Positions 50,534 to 61,293 of a DNA stretch of 64,000 nt are shown one piece after another (position 1 is the first letter of the stretch; the number at the start of each line of letters is the position of its first letter). The stretch covers positions 36,991-100,990 of the forward strand of contig CAMJZV010000008.1 in the NCBI GenBank assembly GCA_946410305.1, given 5' to 3'. Under the pieces are notes generated by a model that saw only the letters and a list, made by a program, of their open reading frames with translations, was not told where the DNA came from and did no database searches. Source of the DNA: an uncultured Prevotellaceae bacterium (GTDB lineage Bacteria > Bacteroidota > Bacteroidia > Bacteroidales > Bacteroidaceae). The translations under genes were made by a program, and so were the position numbers.

Positions 50534-51583
50534 TTATTTTTGAGCAGTAGTTTGAAGATAGCACTTCTTGATGGTATCACATACAACCTGTGTCTGCTCC
50601 TTGCGACCCAGTGTGATGCGCAAGCACTCCTCCAGGCCCTTGTCGCCCATGAACTTAATCTTGTAGTCCTGAATCTTCAGGGCTTCCATCAGCGACTCCT
50701 TGATGGCGATAGGATACTTGATAAGGATGAAGTTTGCCACCGACTTGTACACCTTGAAGCCAGGCAGGTTGCCCAACTCCTTCTTATACAGCTGGCGTCC
50801 CCATTCCATGTCGTCTGCAACGTGGCGATAGTGCTCGTCACTCTCCAGAGCAGCCAGAGCTACAGCCTCTGTGAAGCGGTTGAAGCCCAGGTACTTGTTG
50901 ATATAGCTCAGGAACTGGTCGTGACCCTTGCCGATGAAGCCGAAGCCACAGCGGAGACCAGGCAGGCCATAGAACTTAGACAAGGTACGAGAGATGATGA
51001 GGTTGTTGTACTTGTTGACCAGCGGAGCGATGTAGTCGGTGTCCGTAGAGATGAAACTGGCGTATGCCTCGTCAACCAGTACCATCGTGTCGCTGGGGAT
51101 GTTCTCCATGATACGGCCAATCTCCTCAGGCGTCAGACTGTTACCAGTGGGGTTGTTGGGTGATGCCAACAACAGCATGCGAGGATGGATGCGGTTGGTA
51201 TACTCGATGACCTCGTCGACATGGTAGGCAAAGGTGTCCTCCTGCTCATAGAGAGGATACATCTCAAACTCACCGTCGCACTCGCTGGCTACGCGGTTGT
51301 AGTACCACCAAGAGAACTCAGGGATGAGAATCTTCTTGTTGTTACCCTTGGTCAAGAAATAGTGTATAGCATTCTTCAAGATGTCCTCACCACCGTAGGC
51401 AAGCAGTACCTGCTCCTCAGGAACACCGTAGATCTCACTGACACGGACGGAGATGACACTCTTCTTGCCTTGGTCATAGATGCGCGTGTAGAAGCACAAA
51501 TCCTTGGCATCGAAGTTCTTCACAGCGTCAAGCACCTTCTGGCTTGGCTCGAAATTGAATTCGTTTCTATCAAGATAATTCAT
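50534..51583 (-). CDS. PLP-dependent aminotransferase, class I/II (HisC-like)
   Basis: The 349-residue fold-type I aminotransferase has SPNNPTGN, DEAYASF with Asp171, and the PLP lysine Lys203 in SRTLSKFYGLPGLRCG. It resembles histidinol-phosphate aminotransferase, but the gene lies in a lipid-type cluster and not with his genes. HisC-like enzymes accept ketone phosphates, so amination of a small keto-phosphate such as dihydroxyacetone phosphate is conceivable; this is inference. First gene of the cluster, with TACCTTTG -7 box on the minus strand at 51608-51615. Confidence 0.85.
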   Translation of the reverse strand: MNYLDRNEFNFEPSQKVLDAVKNFDAKDLCFYTRIYDQGKKSVISVRVSEIYGVPEEQVLLAYGGEDILKNAIHYFLTKGNNKKILIPEFSWWYYNRVASECDGEFEMYPLYEQEDTFAYHVDEVIEYTNRIHPRMLLLASPNNPTGNSLTPEEIGRIMENIPSDTMVLVDEAYASFISTDTDYIAPLVNKYNNLIISRTLSKFYGLPGLRCGFGFIGKGHDQFLSYINKYLGFNRFTEAVALAALESDEHYRHVADDMEWGRQLYKKELGNLPGFKVYKSVANFILIKYPIAIKESLMEALKIQDYKIKFMGDKGLEECLRITLGRKEQTQVVCDTIKKCYLQTTAQK

Positions 51584-51607
51584 TGTGTGTTATTTTGTTT
51601 CAGCCTG

Positions 51608-51704
51608 CAAAGGTACGAATAAGTGAGGACAATACAAAACAAAAAAACGTTTTTTTGTTTTTATTGTCGAACGAAAGTACTTTCGAAACGAAGTTTCAAA
51701 GGTA
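51608..51704 (-). promoter_or_regulatory. Duplicated promoter region and palindrome before the aminotransferase
   Basis: Minus-strand TACCTTTG occurs at 51608-51615 and 51697-51704, each followed on its left-to-right side by similar AAGTGnGGA... sequence, so the promoter appears duplicated. Between them lies the perfect palindrome CGAAAGTACTTTCG (51672-51685), a possible operator. Confidence 0.45.
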
Positions 51705-51744
51705 CAAGTAAGTGGGGAAAAAACAAAGAGAAAAGCTATAAAAA

Positions 51745-51773
51745 AACGAAAAGACAGCTTTTTAGGCTGTCTT
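51745..51773 (-). terminator. Terminator of the tRNA-Pro gene
   Basis: AAGACAGC (51751-51758) and GCTGTCTT (51766-51773) pair; the minus strand continues CTTTTCGTTTTTTT. It ends tRNA-Pro just downstream of its 3' end. Confidence 0.7.
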
Positions 51774-51775
51774 TG

Positions 51776-51848
51776 TCGGGATGAGGCGACTCGAACGCCC
51801 GACCCCTACGTCCCGAACGTAGTGCGCTACCAACTGCGCTACATCCCG
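51776..51848 (-). tRNA. tRNA-Pro (anticodon CGG)
   Basis: On the minus strand the acceptor arms CGGGATG and CATCCCG pair perfectly, with discriminator A. The D arm (GCGC...GCGC), anticodon stem CTACG/CGTAG with loop TTCGGGA (anticodon CGG), and the T arm with GTTCGAGTC are all present. The 73-base gene does not encode CCA. It reads proline codon CCG. Confidence 0.96.
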
Positions 51849-51950
51849 ATTGCTATACGATTTCTCGTAAGCGGCTGCAAAATTACAAAATAATTTTTAT
51901 ATCTCAAAATTTTTTCTTGTTTTTGCAACCAAAACAAGTGATTGAAGCGC

Positions 51951-52976
51951 CTATAGCAAGCGCTTCAATTCGTTAAGCTCCTCTTCTGTCGTTGCCCAAC
52001 TGGTGACAAAGCGACAGATGGTATGATGGATATCCGCCTTTCCCCAATGGGTGAACACGATGTCCTTGGATAACCGTCCTACGGTGTCGTTGGGCAAGAT
52101 GACAAACTGCTGATTGGTGGGTGAGTCAATGAAGAACTCACAGCCTTTCTCCTGGAAGATGGCCTTCATGCGCATGGCCATATCGATGGCGTGGCGCGAC
52201 AGTTTGAAGTACAGGTTGTCGGTGAAGAGCGCATCAAACTGCAACCCAATCAATGCTCCCTTGGCAATGACGGCACCATGCTGCTTCTGAATAGAGAAGA
52301 AGTGCTTATGGGCTTGACGGTTGGTGAAGACGACAGCCTCGCCACAGAGGGCGCCAATCTTTGTGCCACCAATATAGAATACGTCGCAGTGGCGAGCCAG
52401 ATAGGGTAGGGTGATGTCACAGTCTTCAGCCATCAGTCCGTAACCCAGGCGGGCTCCATCGATATAAAGAGGTATGTTATAATGCTGACACACCTTATAT
52501 ATATCATCCAACTCCTGGGCGCTATAGAGTGTGCCCAGCTCGGTGGGGAAGGTGATGTACACTAGTCCTGGGAATACAGCATGGGCATTGTTGCCATCGT
52601 GCATGAAGTCGTCCAGATACTTGTCGAGTGTCTTGGCACTCATCTTGCCCAACTCGTCAGGCAACGTGATAATCTTATGTTCTGTAAACTCTACGGCACC
52701 AGCCTCATGGACATTGATATGGCCTGTACCCACACAGATGACACCCTCATACTGGTAGAGCATGGAGTCGATGGTGGTGGCATTGGTCTGTGTGCCGCCC
52801 GTCAGGAAGAATATCTGAGCATCGGGCATGCCGATAGCCTCACGGATACGCTGCTTGGCACGCTCAGAGAACTCGTCGAAACCGTACGGTGTAGGTTTTG
52901 AAGAGTTATACCTTACCAGATTGTCGATGACCTCCTGACAGGCTCCGTTGTTATAGTCGCATTCAAATGAGATCAT
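51951..52976 (-). CDS. ltaE: Low-specificity threonine aldolase
   Basis: The 341-residue PLP enzyme splits threonine to glycine and acetaldehyde. Signatures: FLTGGTQTNATTID, HINVHEAGA, LYIDGARLGYG, and the PLP lysine Lys206 in YIGGTKIGALCGEA. The start overlaps the argF' stop (ATGA), so it is translated as last gene of the arginine/proline operon. A link between threonine aldolase and arginine synthesis is not obvious. Confidence 0.92.
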   Translation of the reverse strand: MISFECDYNNGACQEVIDNLVRYNSSKPTPYGFDEFSERAKQRIREAIGMPDAQIFFLTGGTQTNATTIDSMLYQYEGVICVGTGHINVHEAGAVEFTEHKIITLPDELGKMSAKTLDKYLDDFMHDGNNAHAVFPGLVYITFPTELGTLYSAQELDDIYKVCQHYNIPLYIDGARLGYGLMAEDCDITLPYLARHCDVFYIGGTKIGALCGEAVVFTNRQAHKHFFSIQKQHGAVIAKGALIGLQFDALFTDNLYFKLSRHAIDMAMRMKAIFQEKGCEFFIDSPTNQQFVILPNDTVGRLSKDIVFTHWGKADIHHTICRFVTSWATTEEELNELKRLL

Positions 52977-53938
52977 AGTGCCTCCAGCATGCGCTTGATG
53001 ACTACGGAGCAGCTGATCTCACGGTTGGCAGCCTCAGGAATCACCAGACTGTTGGGACTTTCAATGACGTCATCAGTAACAATGAGGTTACGACGAACGG
53101 GCAGACAGTGCATGAACTTACCATTGTTGGTCCATGACATGTGTTCTGTATCTACTGTCCATGAGCGGTCCTCGCAGGTAATCTTACCGTAGTCGGCAAG
53201 GTTGGTGACACCAGGATTCGACCAGTTCTTGGCATAGATAAAGTCGGCACCCTCGAAGGCTTTCTTCTGGTCATACTCTACACGGGCATTACCTACAAAC
53301 TTCGGGTCGAGCTCATAACCCTTAGGATGAGTGATGACTAGGTCTACATCAGGAGCGGCATTCATCCACTGGGCAAAGCTGTTGGGAACAGCCTGTGGCA
53401 AAGCACGGCAATGGGGTGCCCAGGTGAGAACGACTTTGGGACGTTCTACCTTTTTATATTCCTCAATGGTGATGAGGTCTGCAAAAGCCTGTAGGGGGTG
53501 TACGGTGGCTGTCTCCATGGCAAAGACGGGACGGCCAGAATACTTGATGAACTGCTGCAGCACGGTCTCGGCATAGTCGTACTCACGGTCGGTAAGCCCC
53601 GCAAAAGAGCGTACACCGATAAGGTCGCAGTAGCAGCCCATCACAGGAATGGCCTCCAACAGGTGTTCGCTCTTGTCGCCATCCATGATGACACCACGCT
53701 CGGTCTCCAGTTTCCATGCGCCTGCATTGACGTCGAGCACGATGACATTCATGCCGAGGTTCATGGCAGCCTTCTGGGTGGACAGACGGGTACGCAGCGA
53801 GTTATTGAAGAAAATCATCATCAGGGTCTTGTTCTTGCCCAGATGCTGATATTTATAACGGTCGTTCTTGATCTCAAATGCTTCGGCCATCGCCTTGTCC
53901 AGTGGGCCGATATCTTGTACGTTGATGAAGCTTTTCAT
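52973..53938 (-). CDS. argF': N-succinylornithine (acetylornithine-type) carbamoyltransferase
   Basis: The 321-residue enzyme carbamoylates an N-acylated ornithine in the arginine pathway of Bacteroidota. It shows FFNNSLRTRLSTQ (carbamoyl-phosphate loop), MDGDKSEHLLEAIPVM (the 80s loop), and HCLPVRRN near the end. In the literature one residue of the 80s loop decides between acetyl (Glu) and succinyl (Pro in Bacteroides fragilis) substrates; here that position appears to be Ser90, consistent with succinylornithine. It is coupled to ltaE and follows proA. Confidence 0.92.
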   Translation of the reverse strand: MKSFINVQDIGPLDKAMAEAFEIKNDRYKYQHLGKNKTLMMIFFNNSLRTRLSTQKAAMNLGMNVIVLDVNAGAWKLETERGVIMDGDKSEHLLEAIPVMGCYCDLIGVRSFAGLTDREYDYAETVLQQFIKYSGRPVFAMETATVHPLQAFADLITIEEYKKVERPKVVLTWAPHCRALPQAVPNSFAQWMNAAPDVDLVITHPKGYELDPKFVGNARVEYDQKKAFEGADFIYAKNWSNPGVTNLADYGKITCEDRSWTVDTEHMSWTNNGKFMHCLPVRRNLIVTDDVIESPNSLVIPEAANREISCSVVIKRMLEAL

Positions 53939-53980
53939 TGATTCTTATATTCTTTAACTCCTTTAACTTCCTTAACTCCT
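53939..53980. repeat. AACTCCTTT tandem spacer repeat
   Basis: TTTAACTCCTTTAACTTCC-type units fill the 42 bases between argF' and proA. On the coding strand they read AAGGAGTTAAAGG, which may double as ribosome-binding sequence. Confidence 0.5.
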
Positions 53981-55228
53981 TTAACTCCTTATCTGTCCCT
54001 CTCCCTCAATAATCCATTTGTAGGTGGTAATCTCTTCGAGTGCCATGGGACCACGTGGGCCCAGCTTCTGGGTAGAGATGCCTATCTCAGCACCCAGTCC
54101 GAATTGGGCACCATCGGTGAACGAGGTAGGCGCATTCCAGTAAACACAGGCAGCATCAACGTGGGCCTGGAATTTGCGAGCTGTCTGCTCGTTTTGTGTG
54201 ATGATAGCCTCGCTATGGCCACTGCCATGTTGGTCGATATGTGCCAATGCCTCGTCGAGTGATGTTACCGTACGGATAGCCATCTTGTAATCCATGAACT
54301 CTGTGCCAAACGACTCGTCTGTAGCAGGCTGCAGGAGAATGTCAGGGTAGTGCCCTTCAAGCAGTTGATAGGCGGGACCATCAGCGTAGAGCATTACCTT
54401 GTGGTCAAGCAATGGCTTAGTGAGTTCTATTAAATCGCCTAGTCGCTTCTCGTGAATGATGAGGCAGTCCAGTGCGTTGCAAACGCTGACACGGCGAGTC
54501 TTGGCATTGCAGATGATGGCCTTGCCCATCTCCAAATCGCCTTCAACATCAAAATAGGTATTGACAACCCCTGCTCCAGTCTCGATGACAGGAATGCGGG
54601 CGGTGTTGCGTACGAAATCGATGAGACGTCGACCACCACGAGGGATACACAAGTCGATATAGCCTACTGCATTCAGCATCTCGCCAGTGGCCTCATGGGT
54701 AGCAGGCAACAGTGTGACTACATCAGGGTCAATACCAAACTGTTCCAATACCTCATGGATGAGCTCTACCGATGCTTGGTTGGAAAGGTCTGCATCCGAG
54801 CCGCCTTTCAGTACGCAGGCATTACCACTCTTGAAACATAGCGAGAAGACGTCGAAGGTAACATTGGGACGGGCCTCGTAGATCATGCCGATAACGCCAA
54901 AGGGTACGCTGACGCGATGTAGGCGCAGACCGTTGGGCAACGTCTTCTCTTTAGTGATATGGCCCAATGGCGATGGTAGGCTGGCTACGTTGCGCATGTC
55001 ACTGGCAATATCGGTCAGACGCTTTGGGGTCAGCTGAAGACGGTCATAGAGTGGATTCTTAGGATCCATCTTTGCCAAGTCTTTCTCGTTGGCAACAAGG
55101 ATGCGCTCTTGTAAGTCGATGATGGCATCGGCTACAGCGTTAAGTATGTCGTTGCGCATGTCGTCAGAGAGCTGTGCCAGTGTCTTGCTGGCGGTCTTGA
55201 CACGCTTGAAGGTCTCAATGAGTTCCAT
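53981..55228 (-). CDS. proA: Gamma-glutamyl phosphate reductase
   Basis: ProA reduces gamma-glutamyl phosphate to glutamate semialdehyde. The 415-residue aldehyde dehydrogenase-fold protein has [15 protein letters not shown], the catalytic cysteine in [37 protein letters not shown] and the C-terminal [17 protein letters not shown]. It begins inside the last codons of proB (14-base overlap), showing tight coupling of the two steps. Confidence 0.97.
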   Translation of the reverse strand: MELIETFKRVKTASKTLAQLSDDMRNDILNAVADAIIDLQERILVANEKDLAKMDPKNPLYDRLQLTPKRLTDIASDMRNVASLPSPLGHITKEKTLPNGLRLHRVSVPFGVIGMIYEARPNVTFDVFSLCFKSGNACVLKGGSDADLSNQASVELIHEVLEQFGIDPDVVTLLPATHEATGEMLNAVGYIDLCIPRGGRRLIDFVRNTARIPVIETGAGVVNTYFDVEGDLEMGKAIICNAKTRRVSVCNALDCLIIHEKRLGDLIELTKPLLDHKVMLYADGPAYQLLEGHYPDILLQPATDESFGTEFMDYKMAIRTVTSLDEALAHIDQHGSGHSEAIITQNEQTARKFQAHVDAACVYWNAPTSFTDGAQFGLGAEIGISTQKLGPRGPMALEEITTYKWIIEGEGQIRS

Positions 55229-55990
55229 AGGGAATGAATTCTGTATGTGGTACGTTCTTTGTATCTTGTATCAGGTTGACGAGGATGTTGTCACGCTCAC
55301 CATTGGCTATGATGACACGAATGCCAGTCTGCTGTACCTTGGTGGCTGTCGTGTACTTGGAGTGCATGCCGCCACGTCCGAAGGCGCTTTTCTCTGGCTG
55401 GATATATTCAGAGAGGTCGCGACCAGGCTGTACTTCTGGTATCAGCTCTGCTGTGGGGTCGTTGGGATTCTTAGTGAATACACCATCGATATTGGAGAGC
55501 AAGACAAGTGTCTCTGCCTGCATCATCTGGGCAATGAGTCCCGACAACTCGTCGTTATCGGTGAACATCAGTCCGGTGATGCTGACGGTGTCGTTCTCGT
55601 TGACGATAGGTAACACACCATTGTCCAGCATGACATTCATACACTGTCGCTGATTAGCATATTCGTCGCCTGGCTCAAAGTTCTTCTTCATGGTGAGTAC
55701 CTGTCCGATATGGATGTCGTACTCGCGGAAGAGGTCGTAGTAGAGGCCCATGAGTTTGACCTGTCCCAAGGCTGAGAAGAGCTGGCGCTGTTCTACGCTG
55801 TCGAGTTCGCGACCTGTGCGCAACTCATCGCGCCCTGCCGATACGGCACCACTGGATACCAGAATGACATCATAGTTCTGGCGACGTAGCCACGCTATCT
55901 GGTCGACGAGTGCCGACATGCGCGTTACGTCAAGTTTGCCCTCTGGTCGTGTCAGGACGTTGGAGCCAACCTTTACAACAATACGTTTTT

Positions 55991-55994
<4 letters not shown>
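55215..55994 (-). CDS. proB: Glutamate 5-kinase without PUA domain
   Basis: The 259-residue amino-acid kinase phosphorylates glutamate, first step of proline synthesis. It has [35 protein letters not shown] and LLSNIDGVF. The C-terminal PUA domain of E. coli ProB is absent, as in many other bacteria; proline feedback is exerted in the kinase domain. Its start overlaps the acyl-CoA ligase stop (ATGA). Confidence 0.95.
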
Positions 55995-57640
<1,646 letters not shown>

Positions 57641-57687
57641 TGCGGTAGCAAATTTTTCACTTTTCACTATTCACTTTTCACTTCAAA

Positions 57688-58245
57688 TTACTCGACTGTA
57701 AAGGCGAGGAATTTTACGGCTTTATCTCCTACAGCCAGCATGCCGTGGGGTTTGGTGGAGTCGAAGTAGATGCTGTCGCCCTCTTCCAAGATGATGGTCT
57801 TGCCAGCAATATAAAGCTCCATCTTGCCTTCGAGTACCATGTTGAACTCCTGTCCCGGATGTGTGTTCTTATAGACCGTATGAGCGCCTGGCTTGGGCTC
57901 TACAGTAACGATGAAAACGTCAGCTTTGTGGTTGACGAAACCACCCACCAGCGACTGGTACTTATATGCTTTGGTACGCTCGATAGACATGCCCTGTCCT
58001 TTGCGCGTCACGTAGTACGACTTCATGTGTGGGGCTTCGGCAAAGATCAACTCTTCTGTCGATACACCGTACTTTTTCGCTATCTTCATCAGGTTCGAGA
58101 TGGTAATATCCAGCTCGCCCTGCTCTATTTTCTCATACTTGTCAGTACTGATGCCAATGGTCTCAGCCATCTCGCTGACGGGGATGTCGAGCACGTCACG
58201 CAGTCCGCGCAAACGCTCGCCAATCTGTTTCAGTTGTTCATTCAT
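57688..58245 (-). CDS. XRE-cupin transcriptional regulator
   Basis: The 185-residue protein has a helix-turn-helix (about 5-62; ERLRGLRDVLDIPVSEMAETIGIS) and a C-terminal cupin (about 105-185; HPGQEFNMVLEGKMELYIAG, EEGDSIYFDSTKPHG). This architecture is typical of regulators that bind a small ligand in the cupin barrel (e.g. PuuR, SutR). It directly precedes the acyl-CoA ligase, so that pair may form a sub-module within the operon. Confidence 0.92.
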   Translation of the reverse strand: MNEQLKQIGERLRGLRDVLDIPVSEMAETIGISTDKYEKIEQGELDITISNLMKIAKKYGVSTEELIFAEAPHMKSYYVTRKGQGMSIERTKAYKYQSLVGGFVNHKADVFIVTVEPKPGAHTVYKNTHPGQEFNMVLEGKMELYIAGKTIILEEGDSIYFDSTKPHGMLAVGDKAVKFLAFTVE

Positions 58246-58284
58246 ATCTTTATCTTCTATGCTGCAACATCGTTGCAGTGATTA

Positions 58285-59073
58285 TTACTTCGCTCCTGCT
58301 TTTAATCCTCTAATTACACTTGATGTGAATCCTGCATGCTCCATCTCGTTCAGTCCCTTGATGGTCACACCGCCAGGTGTCGTCACCAGGTCGATGGCTG
58401 CTTCAGGGTGCAGACCTGTAGCTTGCAGCAGTTCTACAGCACCTTTCATGGTCTGCATGACAATCTGCTTAGCATCGTCGGCTTTGAAGCCGAGTTCTAC
58501 ACCGCCCTCTGCGGCTGCACGCACATAGCGCATAGCATAAGCAATGCCGCACGATGCCAGTGTAGTACCTGCAGCCAAGTGCTGCTCGTCGGTAATGATG
58601 GTCTTACCCATCGAGTCGAACAGCGCCTGCACCTGTTCTGTATGTTGCTGTGTTACAGCAACACTAGGCACGATGAATGTCATTGACTGCAGCTGGGCAA
58701 TGGCGATGTTGGGAATAACCAGGAACAGGGGGATCATCTTGCTGTCTTTTGATAGCCATTCCTTGATGCTCTCTGACTTCACACCTGCAGCAACCACGAC
58801 GAGTATCTGTTTCTCGTAGTCCAGTACGTCCTTAATACTCTTCAGTACCTGCTCTACTAACCACGGTTTCACCACGACGCATACTACGTCGGCACCTTGT
58901 GCGGCCAACTGGTTACTGGGGGTTGCGGTGATGCCCATGTCTGCAAACTTGTCGCGTGTCTGACGAACAGGGTCGCTTACGCAGATATCCTCGTTCTGTA
59001 TGTAGTCACCCTTAATGAGTCCTTCGGCAATGGCACCACCCATGGCGCCAGCTCCAATGATTGAAATCTTCAT
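58285..59073 (-). CDS. proC: Pyrroline-5-carboxylate reductase
   Basis: ProC makes proline from pyrroline-5-carboxylate with NAD(P)H. The 262-residue protein has the Rossmann loop IGAGAMGGAIAEGL, VVCVVVKPW, and the C-terminal P5CR signature with TPGGVTIKGLNEMEHAGF. With proB and proA downstream in the same unit, the complete proline pathway is present, linked to arginine genes. Confidence 0.97.
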   Translation of the reverse strand: MKISIIGAGAMGGAIAEGLIKGDYIQNEDICVSDPVRQTRDKFADMGITATPSNQLAAQGADVVCVVVKPWLVEQVLKSIKDVLDYEKQILVVVAAGVKSESIKEWLSKDSKMIPLFLVIPNIAIAQLQSMTFIVPSVAVTQQHTEQVQALFDSMGKTIITDEQHLAAGTTLASCGIAYAMRYVRAAAEGGVELGFKADDAKQIVMQTMKGAVELLQATGLHPEAAIDLVTTPGGVTIKGLNEMEHAGFTSSVIRGLKAGAK

Positions 59074-59102
59074 TTTCTTTTTGACGTTATTTCGTTATGA
59101 TG

Positions 59103-60242
59103 TTATAACGAGTTTAATACCTTCGTTAACTTCTCAATAAACAGATCCGCCTCTGCTTTCGTTAGACAGAGTGGTGGCAACAGACGCAGTACATTCTGTC
59201 CGGCGCAGCCAGTGAAGCAGTGCTCCTGATAGATAAGTGGCTGGCGTACGTCCTTGTGGGGAATGTCCAGATCAATGCCAATCATCAGACCACGCCCGCG
59301 TACCTCTTTAATATGTGGGCTGTCGATAGCACGGAGTTTCTCCATCAGGTAGTCACCCACCTCGCGGGCATTGTCTATCAGGTTCTCCTGCTCGAAGACG
59401 TCAAGCACGGCCAGTGCGGCAGCACAGGCCAGATGGTTGCCACCAAACGTGGTTCCCAGCTGTCCGTAGACGGGCTGGAAGTCGGGCGAGATGAGTACGC
59501 CACCCATGGGGAAACCATTGGCGATCCCCTTGGCAACGGTGATGATATCGGGCTTGATGCCCAGCCACTGGTGGGCAAAGAACTTACCCGAACGACCGTA
59601 TCCGCATTGTATCTCGTCGCAGATTAATGTGGCACCATAGCGCTTACAGGCGTATGATAGATCCTGGGCAAACTTCGGCGTAGCCATCTGGATACCACCA
59701 ACACCCTGGATGCATTCCAGAATGACGGCTGCTACACCACCACGCGACAGTTCGCGTACCCATGGCTCTATGTCGTTCAGCGGCAGAAAGCGTACGTGAT
59801 GGTTGTCATTCAGTGGAGCTACAATCTTTGGATTGTTAGTCACCTCGACAGCTAGCGACGTACGGCCATGGAACGACTTCTCGCACGACAAGATGCGTGT
59901 GGCCTGCGGATTCTTGAACGATGCCAGCTTCAAGGCATTCTCGTTGGCCTCGGCACCACTGTTAATCAAGAACAGCTGATAGTCCTCATAGCCACTAATC
60001 TTACCCAGTCGTTCGGCCAACTGCTGTTGCAGGGTGTTGATGACGGAGTTCGAGTAGAACCCAATCTTCTGCAGCTGTTCTGTCACCTTCTGGATGTAGT
60101 GGGGGTGGGAGTGGCCGATGCTTATCACGGCATGTCCGCCATAAAGGTCCAGATATTCCTGTCCCTTGTCATCCCAAACCTTACAGCCCTTGCCCTTCAC
60201 GATGTTTACGTCGAAGAGTGGATATACGTCGAATAATTTCAT
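59103..60242 (-). CDS. argD: Acetyl/succinylornithine aminotransferase
   Basis: The 379-residue class III aminotransferase converts N-acylglutamate semialdehyde to N-acylornithine. It has NSGAEANENALKLA, CDEIQCGYGRSGKFFAHQ and PLP lysine Lys238 in TVAKGIANGFPMG. Given the succinylornithine-type carbamoyltransferase, the natural acyl group is probably succinyl. An 85-base gap before it contains a TACTTTTG -7 box (minus, 60266-60273), so it may also be transcribed from its own promoter. Confidence 0.95.
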   Translation of the reverse strand: MKLFDVYPLFDVNIVKGKGCKVWDDKGQEYLDLYGGHAVISIGHSHPHYIQKVTEQLQKIGFYSNSVINTLQQQLAERLGKISGYEDYQLFLINSGAEANENALKLASFKNPQATRILSCEKSFHGRTSLAVEVTNNPKIVAPLNDNHHVRFLPLNDIEPWVRELSRGGVAAVILECIQGVGGIQMATPKFAQDLSYACKRYGATLICDEIQCGYGRSGKFFAHQWLGIKPDIITVAKGIANGFPMGGVLISPDFQPVYGQLGTTFGGNHLACAAALAVLDVFEQENLIDNAREVGDYLMEKLRAIDSPHIKEVRGRGLMIGIDLDIPHKDVRQPLIYQEHCFTGCAGQNVLRLLPPLCLTKAEADLFIEKLTKVLNSL

Positions 60243-60265
60243 AGATGCCTTATGTTATTTGTCTG

Positions 60266-60273
60266 CAAAAGTA
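60266..60273 (-). promoter_or_regulatory. Possible internal promoter before argD
   Basis: TACTTTTG matches the -7 consensus and is 24 bases from the argD ATG in the only wide gap of the arginine operon. Confidence 0.45.
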
Positions 60274-60327
60274 AGCAATAATTCGTAAACTCAATCCTGT
60301 TTTGAGCTTTTTTTGTGTATCAAAAGA

Positions 60328-61293
60328 TTAGAATGCGGAGGCTTTCAATTTCAATCCTGCCGTCTCGTCAATGCTAAACATGAGGTTCATGTTCTGTACG
60401 GCCTGACCAACGGCACCTTTCAGAAGGTTGTCAATACAAGAGGTGACGAGAATCTTGCCCTCGAAACCATCTACATGTACCAGTGCCTTGTTGGTGTTCA
60501 CCACCTGCTTCAGGTCAATGGACTTGTCACTATAGTGAGTGAAGGCGGCATCACGGTAGAATTCCTTATAGGCAGCAATGACATCGCTGGCAGGTGCATC
60601 GGTCTTGATGACGGCGGTGCAGAAGATGCCACGAGCAAAATTGCCACGATAGGGGATGAAGTCTATAGAGGCATCCAGATAACCCTGCTCCTGCTCCAGC
60701 GACTGGCGAATCTCGGCAATATGCTGGTGCTGGAAAGGCTTGTAGATGCTCAGGTTGTCTACGCGCCATGAGAAGTGGGTGGTGGCGCCTGGCTTCTGAC
60801 CAGCTCCTGTAGAACCAGTAATGGCATTCACGCTAACGTCTTCTTTCAGCAGATGCAGCATGGCGGCGGGTAGCAATGCCAGTTGGATGGCAGTAGCAAA
60901 ACAGCCGGGATTAGCCAGGTGCTGAGCTTGCTGTATCTGTTCCTTGTTGATTTCGGGGAGACCATAGACGTAGTCGTGGTCACCCTTGATGCGGAAGTCC
61001 TGTGCCAGGTCGATAATCTTCACATTCTCAGGGATGGTGTGCTCCTGGAGGAATGCCTCGCTCTTGCCGTGTCCGAAACAGAAGAATACCACGTCCACCT
61101 TGTCAAAAGGCATCTCGTCGGTAAACTTCAGATTGGTATCGCCAATCAAACCCTCATGCACGTCGCTCACCAGATTACCTGCATTACTCTCTGAGTTGGC
61201 AAACACAATCTCTGCCTCAGGATGGTTCAAAAGCACACGGATGAGTTCACCACCCGTGTAACCTGCAGCACCTAATATACCTACTTTAATCAT
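60328..61293 (-). CDS. argC: N-acetyl(succinyl)-gamma-glutamyl-phosphate reductase
   Basis: The 321-residue reductase has GILGAAGYTGGELIRVL, the catalytic cysteine Cys131 in ANPGCFATA, and GSTGAGQKPGATTHFS. It reduces N-acylglutamyl phosphate to the semialdehyde. Its start overlaps the argG stop (ATGA). Confidence 0.96.
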   Translation of the reverse strand: MIKVGILGAAGYTGGELIRVLLNHPEAEIVFANSESNAGNLVSDVHEGLIGDTNLKFTDEMPFDKVDVVFFCFGHGKSEAFLQEHTIPENVKIIDLAQDFRIKGDHDYVYGLPEINKEQIQQAQHLANPGCFATAIQLALLPAAMLHLLKEDVSVNAITGSTGAGQKPGATTHFSWRVDNLSIYKPFQHQHIAEIRQSLEQEQGYLDASIDFIPYRGNFARGIFCTAVIKTDAPASDVIAAYKEFYRDAAFTHYSDKSIDLKQVVNTNKALVHVDGFEGKILVTSCIDNLLKGAVGQAVQNMNLMFSIDETAGLKLKASAF

